Program-made: the position numbers and the translations under genes | Part shown: piece after piece, positions 1 through 5,400 of the stretch | Layout of the letters: every line of letters begins with the position of its first letter | How positions within the stretch are numbered: position 1 is the first letter of the stretch | The notes under the pieces: model-generated | Databases searched by the model: none | What the model saw: the letters and a program-made list of their open reading frames with translations, nothing else | Told to the model about the DNA's origin: nothing | Assembly (NCBI RefSeq): GCF_028462495.1 | Contig: NZ_JAQOWX010000172.1 | Span: forward strand, 1 to 8,580 | DNA: 8,580 bases | Origin: Roseateles_E sp005503085 | GTDB lineage: Bacteria; Pseudomonadota; Gammaproteobacteria; Burkholderiales; Burkholderiaceae_C | Direction: 5' to 3'

Positions 1-24
1 CCCTCCGCCCGCTGATCGGCGCGC

Positions 25-975
25 TCAGCGCGCAGCGCTGGCGGCGCGGCGCGAAGCCCTTGCAGCGCGGCGCGGCGGCGTCGCCAGCCGATGCAGCGCC
101 TCGCGCAAAGCCGTCGCCGCGACGCCCAGGCTGCGGTCGCTGCGCCGGGCCAGATAGGTCTGCACCTGCGCCACGCCCTGCGGGCCGAGTGCGGTGGCGG
201 CCAGCGGCAGCAGCGACTGCTCGGCCAGCTCGCGCTCCACCGTCCACTGCGGCAGCCGGCCCCAGCCAACGCCGGCCAGTATCAGCGCGCGCTTGGCCTC
301 CTGGGTGCCGACCCGCAGCGTCTGCGGCGACAGCACGCCGAAGTCGCGCCCCTCGGACAGCGCCGTCGGGTCCTCCAGCACGATCTGCAGCTGGTCGGCC
401 AGGTCCGCGCTGGTGAGCGCCTGGCGGCGCCGGGCCAAGAGGTGCTTGGCAGCGGCCACCGCCACGATGGGCACCGTCTGCAAGGCCTCGGTCTCGATGC
501 GGGGATCGAGAAAGTCTTCGCCCGCCATGATGGCCAGGTCGCAGCGCCGCTCGCGCAGCGCCTGCAGCGGCCCGCCCAGCGGCGCCACGCTCAGGCGCAG
601 CCGCACCGCCGGCAGCGCCTCGCGCAGCTCCCCCAGCGCGGCGGCCACCAGAGGCAGCGGGTAGAGCGTGTCCACCACCAGGGACAGCTCGATCTCCACA
701 CCCTCGCCCAGGCCGCGGGCGCGGGCCCGCATGAAGTCGACCTTGAGCAGCACGGCGCGGGCGTCTTCCAGCAGGGCCGCGCCCGCCGCCGTGAGCGTGG
801 GGCGGTGGCCGCTGCGGTCGAACAGGCTCACATCGAGCTGCTGCTCCAGATTGGCAATGGCATGGCTGACGGCCGACTGCGCGCGCAGCAGGCGCGCCGC
901 CCCGGCGCGAAAGCTGCCGGCCTCGGCCACGGTGACAAACATGCGCATCTGATCGAGCGTGAGAGCGTCCAGCAT
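25..975 (-). CDS. LysR-family transcriptional regulator, divergent from wrbA
   Basis: The 316-residue protein has the standard LysR layout. A winged helix-turn-helix spans about residues 6-66, with the recognition-helix segment SAVSHAIANLEQQL followed by LFDR and the LTAAG wing. A linker helix follows (about 67-90), then a periplasmic-binding-protein-like effector domain (about 92-297). The last 15 residues are an Arg/Ala-rich tail of unknown role. Length is typical of the family (about 300). The start at 975 fits the usual short lead before the first helix; no strong ribosome-binding site is visible, so Met10 is a weaker alternative. By family knowledge it binds DNA as a tetramer and responds to a small molecule. 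Divergence from the wrbA-MFS pair, with a LysR-type box between them, suggests that it controls that pair and itself. The ligand cannot be read from the sequence. Confidence 0.93.
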   Translation of the reverse strand: MLDALTLDQMRMFVTVAEAGSFRAGAARLLRAQSAVSHAIANLEQQLDVSLFDRSGHRPTLTAAGAALLEDARAVLLKVDFMRARARGLGEGVEIELSLVVDTLYPLPLVAAALGELREALPAVRLRLSVAPLGGPLQALRERRCDLAIMAGEDFLDPRIETEALQTVPIVAVAAAKHLLARRRQALTSADLADQLQIVLEDPTALSEGRDFGVLSPQTLRVGTQEAKRALILAGVGWGRLPQWTVERELAEQSLLPLAATALGPQGVAQVQTYLARRSDRSLGVAATALREALHRLATPPRRAARASRRAASAAR

Positions 976-995
976 TGATCGATTTCATAGATCAA
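975..995. promoter_or_regulatory. LysR-type operator between the regulator and wrbA
   Basis: An imperfect inverted repeat has arms TTGATC (975-980) and GATCAA (990-995), separated by nine bases. Nested in it is ATC-N9-GAT (978-992), which includes the family's T-N11-A core (T979, A991). It lies in the AT-rich gap between two divergent genes in otherwise very GC-rich DNA, and its left end touches the regulator's start codon (973-975). A further GATCA half-site occurs at 1023-1027. The position suits autorepression of the regulator together with ligand-dependent activation of wrbA. Binding is inferred from the motif only. Confidence 0.6.
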
Positions 996-1059
996 GAAGC
1001 TCTGAATTTTATGGCTTCCGTCGATCAGCAGCGCTGCCGATACTGGCCTCATTCCACAC

Positions 1060-1065
1060 AGGAGG
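1060..1065 (+). promoter_or_regulatory. Strong ribosome-binding site setting the wrbA start
   Basis: AGGAGG ends eight bases before the ATG at 1074. It decides in favour of that start over the in-frame ATG at 975, which would add 33 residues unlike the family and would lie inside the operator. Confidence 0.85.
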
Positions 1066-1073
1066 TTCGGCTC

Positions 1074-1688
1074 ATGAGCAAGGTTCTGGTTCTCTACTAC
1101 TCGTCCTACGGCCATATCGAGATCATGGCCGCCGCCGTGGCCGAGGGGGTGCGCAGCCACGGCGCCGAGGCGACCGTCAAGCGGGTGCCCGAGTTGGTGC
1201 CGGCGTCCGTCGCGGCCGGCTACAAGGTGGCGCTGGACACGCCGGTGGCCAGTGTGGCGGAGCTGCCCGACTACGACGCCATCGTGATCGGCACACCGAC
1301 GCGCTTCGGCGCTATGGCGGCGCAGATGAAGAACTTCCTCGACCAGGCCGGCAGCCTGTGGGCCCGGGATGCGCTGGTGGGCAAGGTGGGCAGCGTCTTC
1401 ACCTCCACCGGCAGCCAGCATGGCGGGCAGGAGTCGACGATTCTGTCGACGCATATCGTGCTGCTGCACCTGGGCATGGTGCTGGTGGGCCTGCCCTATA
1501 GCTACAAGGGCCAGCTGCGCATGGACGAGATCACGGGCGGCTCGCCCTATGGCGCGTCCACGCTGGCCGACGACGGGCGTGGCGGCGATCGCCAACCCAG
1601 CCGCAACGAGATCGAGGCGGCCCGCTACCAGGGCCGCCATGTCGCACGGATCGCCGGGGCGCTGGCGCTGGCGCAGGCGCAGGCATGA
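1074..1688 (+). CDS. wrbA: WrbA-type NAD(P)H:quinone oxidoreductase
   Basis: This 204-residue flavodoxin-like protein begins KVLVLYYSSYGHIE, the WrbA phosphate-binding loop for FMN (about residues 9-19). It continues with GTPTRFG (73-79) and NFLDQAG, then STGSQHGGQES (111-121) and GGSPYGAST (155-163), all hallmarks of WrbA. The enzyme reduces quinones by two electrons from NAD(P)H, avoiding semiquinones, in the cytoplasm as a tetramer. Length matches the family (about 200). Two small departures are visible. The stretch after GAST reads LADDGRGGDRQPS, slightly longer than the common GGDGSRQPS form. The His-His-Gly often found before MV reads His-Leu-Gly (132-134), which may alter the active site; that comparison is from memory, not an alignment. 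It heads a probable operon with the MFS gene, whose start overlaps its stop. Confidence 0.93.
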   Translation: MSKVLVLYYSSYGHIEIMAAAVAEGVRSHGAEATVKRVPELVPASVAAGYKVALDTPVASVAELPDYDAIVIGTPTRFGAMAAQMKNFLDQAGSLWARDALVGKVGSVFTSTGSQHGGQESTILSTHIVLLHLGMVLVGLPYSYKGQLRMDEITGGSPYGASTLADDGRGGDRQPSRNEIEAARYQGRHVARIAGALALAQAQA

Positions 1689-2851
1689 GGCGCGCGGACG
1701 CGCCAACGCGCAGCGACTGGCGGGCCGTCTGGCTGGTGGTGGCCGCCGGGGTGGCCTCGGCCTTCCAGCTGGGCAAGGTGGCGATTGCCGCCCCGCAGCT
1801 GCAGGCCGAACTGGGCCTGAGCCTGGCGATGCTGGGCGGCCTGGGCGCCACCTTCGCGGTGCTGGGGGCGCTGGGCGGGGTGGCGGCGGGCTCGCTGGTG
1901 GCCCGCGCCGGGGATCGCTCCATGCTGCTGCTCGGGCTGCTGGCCACGCTGCTCGGTTCGGTGCTCGCCCTGGCCACCGGCAGCTTTGCGCTGCTGCTGG
2001 TCTCGCGGGTGATCGAAGGCCTGGGCTTTCTGCTGATCACCGTGGCCGGGCCCACGCTGCTGGGCCGGCTGGTGCCTGCGGCCGACCGCAACGCCGCGTT
2101 GGCGCTGTGGAGCTGCTTCATGCCGGCCGGCATCGCGCTGGCGATGCTGACCGGGCCCTGGTTCGACGACTGGCGCAACCTGTGGGCCGCTGCGGCGCTG
2201 GCCACCGGCCTGATCCTGGCCGCCGTGGCCTGGGCGGTCCCGCAGCAGCAGGCCCGCGCCGAGGGGCCGAGGCCGCCGCCTCGGGTGGCCGAGGTCTGGC
2301 GGGCCCTGCCACTGGCCACGAGCTTCCTGCTCTACAGCCTGATGTTCTTCGCGCTCTTCAGCTTTCTGCCGGTGCTGCTGCAGCAACGCCTGCAAGTCGG
2401 GCCTGGGACGGTAGGCCTGCTGGCGGCGCTGGCCAGCGCCGCCAATATCGTCGGCAATCTCGCCGCCAGCCTGCTGCTGCGAAGGCTGAGCCGTGCGGCG
2501 CTGGGAGGCGGCGCGGCGCTCACGATGGGGCTGTGTGCGCTGGGCATCTTTCTGCCGGTGCTGGACCCGCGGGCGGCCTTCGCGCTGTGCCTGCTGTTCT
2601 CGGCGGCGGGCGGACTGATCCCGGCCAGCCTGCTGTCGGCGGTGCCGCAGCAGTGCGCGACGCCGGCGCAGGCCGCGCTCGCGGTGGGTCTGCTGATGCA
2701 GGGCAGCAATCTGGGCCAGGCGCTGGGGCCGCTGCTGGTGGGCCGCGCGGTGGACAGCCATGGCTGGCCGGCCGCTGCGGCCTGGGTGGCTGCGGCGGCG
2801 CTGGCCATGGTCGTCACGCTGTTCTGGCGTCCGGGGGCCCGAGCCGCATAG
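1685..2851 (+). CDS. MFS transporter, translationally coupled to wrbA
   Basis: The 388-residue, very hydrophobic protein shows about twelve membrane segments. The first runs about residues 13-35. A motif-A-like loop, GSLVARAGDR (69-78), lies between helices 2 and 3. RVIEGLG (108-114), in helix 4, matches the motif-B arginine pattern. A polar loop at about 186-206 divides the two six-helix halves. Size and pattern fit a compact major facilitator, perhaps of the CynX/NimT type, acting as an inner-membrane proton-linked carrier. The ATG at 1685 overlaps the wrbA TGA as ATGA, so translation is probably coupled. With a quinone reductase and a LysR regulator beside it, export of a quinone, its reduced product or a related aromatic is a reasonable inference. 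The substrate is not shown by the sequence, and uptake is also possible. Confidence 0.88.
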   Translation: MRRADAPTRSDWRAVWLVVAAGVASAFQLGKVAIAAPQLQAELGLSLAMLGGLGATFAVLGALGGVAAGSLVARAGDRSMLLLGLLATLLGSVLALATGSFALLLVSRVIEGLGFLLITVAGPTLLGRLVPAADRNAALALWSCFMPAGIALAMLTGPWFDDWRNLWAAAALATGLILAAVAWAVPQQQARAEGPRPPPRVAEVWRALPLATSFLLYSLMFFALFSFLPVLLQQRLQVGPGTVGLLAALASAANIVGNLAASLLLRRLSRAALGGGAALTMGLCALGIFLPVLDPRAAFALCLLFSAAGGLIPASLLSAVPQQCATPAQAALAVGLLMQGSNLGQALGPLLVGRAVDSHGWPAAAAWVAAAALAMVVTLFWRPGARAA

Positions 2852-2873
2852 CCGAAGGCAGCGAGCCCTGCGC

Positions 2874-2879
2874 TACAGT
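2874..2879 (+). promoter_or_regulatory. Possible -10 element before the glycosyltransferase gene
   Basis: TACAGT, in the context CGCTACAGT, resembles a sigma-70 -10 box (four of six bases) and sits 26 bases before the start codon at 2906. No convincing -35 hexamer lies at the right distance. It is noted because the 54-base gap after the MFS gene has no ribosome-binding site and otherwise holds nothing recognisable. Confidence 0.25.
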
Positions 2880-2905
2880 GCAGCCCTGCCCGCCCGCCGT
2901 GCCCC

Positions 2906-3952
2906 ATGCGCCTCCTCCTCCTGCTCCGCGACACCTCGCCCAACGGCATCACCACCTACAACCGCATCCTGGCGCGGGAGCTGGTGGCGCAAGGCCATGA
3001 GGTCCATGTCTGGCCGGCCCGCAGCGACTTCGGCGCCGGCCGGGCGCTGCGCCTGCCACCGGCCCATCCGCTGCTGGAGCCGCTGGCCCGGCCCTGGCTC
3101 AAACATGGGCTCAAGCCCGACCTGCTCTTCGTCAACAGCTACACCCAGGCCCGCTTCGCCCACCAACTCAAGGCCAGCGCCGGCATCCCCTGGCTGGCCT
3201 GCATGCACAACGGCCACAGCCCCGAACGCATGGCCCAGTGGCTGCAGCTGTTCGGCAATGCCGACGGCGTGGTCACGATGTGCGAGACCCTGCGCGCCAC
3301 CTATGCCCAGCTGATCGCCGATGGCGGCGCGGCCCACCAGCCCCCGGTGCTGGGCAGCCGGCTGCCGATAGCCATGCCGGCGCTGCGCGAGCGCGGCGCC
3401 GAGGGGCCGATCACCCTCGGTTACTGCTCGCGCCTGAGCGGCCACAAGGGCCCGCGCTGCGAGGCCTGGCTGGAAGCCATCGCGCGGCTGCCCGGGCGCG
3501 AGCGCTACCGTGTGCTGGTGATTGGCGGCGGCAGCCATCTGAAGGCCTTGCAGGCCAAGGCCGCCGCCTTGGGACTGAACGCCGAATTCAGCGGCATGGT
3601 GGCCGACCCGGCGCCGCTGCTGGAGCGCATCGATGTGATCACCGGCGCCGGCTATGCGCTGATGGAGGGTCTGATGCGCGGCTGTGCGGCGGTGGGCCTG
3701 GGCTTTGGCGGCTGCATCGGCGCGATCACCGAGCAGACGCTGGACGAGGCCTATGCGCTGAACTTCGGCGACCACTGCCCGCGCGCCTATCCCGGCGATG
3801 CCGACAGCATCGCGGCCGCGCTGGCCACCGCCATCGCCTCGCTGCAGACCCCGGGCCTGGCCCGGCTGCACCAGCGCGCGCGCGCGTTTTCGGCGCCCGG
3901 GCCGGTGGTGCGAGAGCTGGTGGATTTCATCGCGCGCTGCAGGCGCGGCTGA
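2906..3952 (+). CDS. GT4-like (GT-B fold) glycosyltransferase
   Basis: The 348-residue protein has two Rossmann-like halves. The N-terminal half starts with a hydrophobic strand (RLLLLLRD) and NGITTYNRILARELVAQGHEV, the acceptor-domain opening of GT4 enzymes. The C-terminal half has GYCSRLSGHKG (172-182), matching the R...K pair that contacts the donor diphosphate, then RVLVIGGGSHL (202-212) and the donor-site helix ALMEGLMRGCAAVG (251-264). By family, it transfers a sugar from a nucleotide-sugar with retention of configuration, on the cytosolic side. The EX7E motif is incomplete: Glu254 is present, but the position eight residues earlier is Thr246. No signal peptide or other polysaccharide gene is seen, so donor and acceptor are unknown. 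The start has no clear ribosome-binding site. Its last 26 bases overlap the end of the opposing triple-CheW gene. Confidence 0.8.
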   Translation: MRLLLLLRDTSPNGITTYNRILARELVAQGHEVHVWPARSDFGAGRALRLPPAHPLLEPLARPWLKHGLKPDLLFVNSYTQARFAHQLKASAGIPWLACMHNGHSPERMAQWLQLFGNADGVVTMCETLRATYAQLIADGGAAHQPPVLGSRLPIAMPALRERGAEGPITLGYCSRLSGHKGPRCEAWLEAIARLPGRERYRVLVIGGGSHLKALQAKAAALGLNAEFSGMVADPAPLLERIDVITGAGYALMEGLMRGCAAVGLGFGGCIGAITEQTLDEAYALNFGDHCPRAYPGDADSIAAALATAIASLQTPGLARLHQRARAFSAPGPVVRELVDFIARCRRG

Positions 3953-5393
3953 GTCGGCGCAGCTCGAGCACCGGCAGGGTGCGGCGCTGCTCACCGCCGC
4001 CCACCTCGACCAGGGCCTGCAGCGACAGATCGCGCGGATCGGCGCCGGCCGGGGCCTCGCGCTGCCAGCGCGCCGGCTCGATGCCGGTCAGCCCGTCCAC
4101 CACCCAGCCGACCGCGCCGCCCTCCTCGTCATCCACCACCAGCACCATCGCGTCGGCGTGATCGGCCGACGGCCGGGCCTGGCCCAGCACCGTGCGCAGA
4201 CAGACCAGGGGCAAGGCCTGGCCGCGGTGCAGCAGCAGGCCCAGCATGCCGGGCGCATCCGAGGCGGCGGCGCCGCGCTGCGGCGGCAGCCGCATGATCT
4301 CGCGCACCTGGGTCAGCGGTGTGCCCAGCTCGGTGTCGAGGCGATAGGTCAGATAGCTGGTCTGCGGCCCCTGGCCGGCGATCTCGGCGGGCGCCGCGGC
4401 CTCGGCCCGCCGATGACCGCGCGCGGCCGGGATCGCATGACTCAGGCCGGCCAGCGCCAGCAAGCCCGGCTCGGCCTGCAGCGCCGCGCTGAGCAGCAGC
4501 AACACCGGTGCCGCCCCCTGCTCGGGCGGCAGCAGGCCGGCGAACAGCGCGGGCCGCCGCAAGCCCAGTGGGGGCAGCGGCAACAGGGCTTGCATCGCGA
4601 GGTGGCGGATGTCGCGCACCAGGTCCAGCACCAGGGCCAGCCGCCCCGCCCCCAGGCGCAGCACCAGCACATCGCTGAGCGCCGTCGCCGGGCTGTGCCC
4701 CAGGCCCAGCAGCTGCAGACTGTCGACCACCGGGATCTCCTGGCCATGATGGTGGATCACGCCCAGGCAGAGCCCGCCGCGCAGCTCGCTGCTCAGGATC
4801 TGGGCCTGCGGCACCGTGGTCTCGACCAGGGCTGCGGCAATCGCCAGACCATGGCCGCCCACCTCGAACAGCAGACAGGGCTCGCGCGGGCCGGCCTGGG
4901 CCGCCAGCGCCGCCTGTCCCGTCTCGGCGACCAGGGGCACGCCCGGCAGCCGGGCCAGCGCAGCCGGTTCCAGCACCGCCACGAGGCCACCCGCATCGGC
5001 GTCGAGCACGAAGGCATGCGTCAGCAAGCCTGCCCTGCCCGGCTCGGCGGGCTCCAGCTGATGCAGCCGCGCCGGGGCCACGATGCTGCCGACACCGTCA
5101 AGCAGCAGACCCAGCAGCAGGGGCCGCTCCGCCGCGCCCAGGCGCAGCAGCAGGATCACCCGCTGCGGCCCCGGCTGGACTGCCGTCAAGCCCAGCAGCG
5201 GCGCCGGATCCAGCACCGGCACGATGCTGCCGCGCACATCAATGGCGCCGCGCAGCTCGGCCGCCGCGCCGGGCAGCGGGGCCAGGACCTCCGGGCAATG
5301 GATCACCTCGCGCACCGCCGCCACGTCAATGCCCAGCGTGCAGCCGCCCACCCGTATCAGCCCGAAGCGCGGGCCAGCCGCTGCGGCATCCAT
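3927..5393 (-). CDS. Triple-domain CheW-like chemotaxis adaptor
   Basis: The 488-residue protein consists of three consecutive CheW domains at about residues 9-148, 172-312 and 344-484. Each has the strand pattern around a 'G-x-x-x-x-R-G-x-x-(I/L)-P-(V/L)' signature: LRGAIDVRGSIVPVLD (48-62), GVIHHHGQEIPVVD (211-224) and GLLLHRGQALPLVC (385-398). CheW couples receptors to the kinase CheA in cytoplasmic arrays; single-domain forms are about 150-170 residues, so this is a fused triple. Domain 2 has His in place of the usual Arg before Gly, and domain 3 has Cys for the Asp after PV. The ATG at 5393 is chosen because it follows the receptor stop by seven bases, has GAGG just upstream and begins at the first domain. 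An upstream extension to 5591 would be Arg/Pro-rich sequence inside the receptor gene. It is probably co-transcribed with that receptor. Confidence 0.9.
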   Translation of the reverse strand: MDAAAAGPRFGLIRVGGCTLGIDVAAVREVIHCPEVLAPLPGAAAELRGAIDVRGSIVPVLDPAPLLGLTAVQPGPQRVILLLRLGAAERPLLLGLLLDGVGSIVAPARLHQLEPAEPGRAGLLTHAFVLDADAGGLVAVLEPAALARLPGVPLVAETGQAALAAQAGPREPCLLFEVGGHGLAIAAALVETTVPQAQILSSELRGGLCLGVIHHHGQEIPVVDSLQLLGLGHSPATALSDVLVLRLGAGRLALVLDLVRDIRHLAMQALLPLPPLGLRRPALFAGLLPPEQGAAPVLLLLSAALQAEPGLLALAGLSHAIPAARGHRRAEAAAPAEIAGQGPQTSYLTYRLDTELGTPLTQVREIMRLPPQRGAAASDAPGMLGLLLHRGQALPLVCLRTVLGQARPSADHADAMVLVVDDEEGGAVGWVVDGLTGIEPARWQREAPAGADPRDLSLQALVEVGGGEQRRTLPVLELRRLSRACSAR

Positions 5394-5400
5394 CGCCGCC

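Noticed and set aside
19..33. A hairpin over the LysR stop codon as a terminator
   Set aside because: Only a six-base alternating GC stem with a three-base loop and no T tract; common by chance in such GC-rich DNA.
91..978. A 295-codon plus-strand frame opposite the LysR gene
   Set aside because: Gln/Arg/His-rich shadow of the regulator; it also covers the operator region.
975..1073. A longer wrbA start that would add 33 residues
   Set aside because: The added part is not family-like, lies in the operator, and a strong AGGAGG stands before the ATG at 1074.
1369..3000. A 543-codon plus-strand frame across wrbA, the MFS gene and the start of the glycosyltransferase gene
   Set aside because: Out of frame with three recognisable genes and without any domain.
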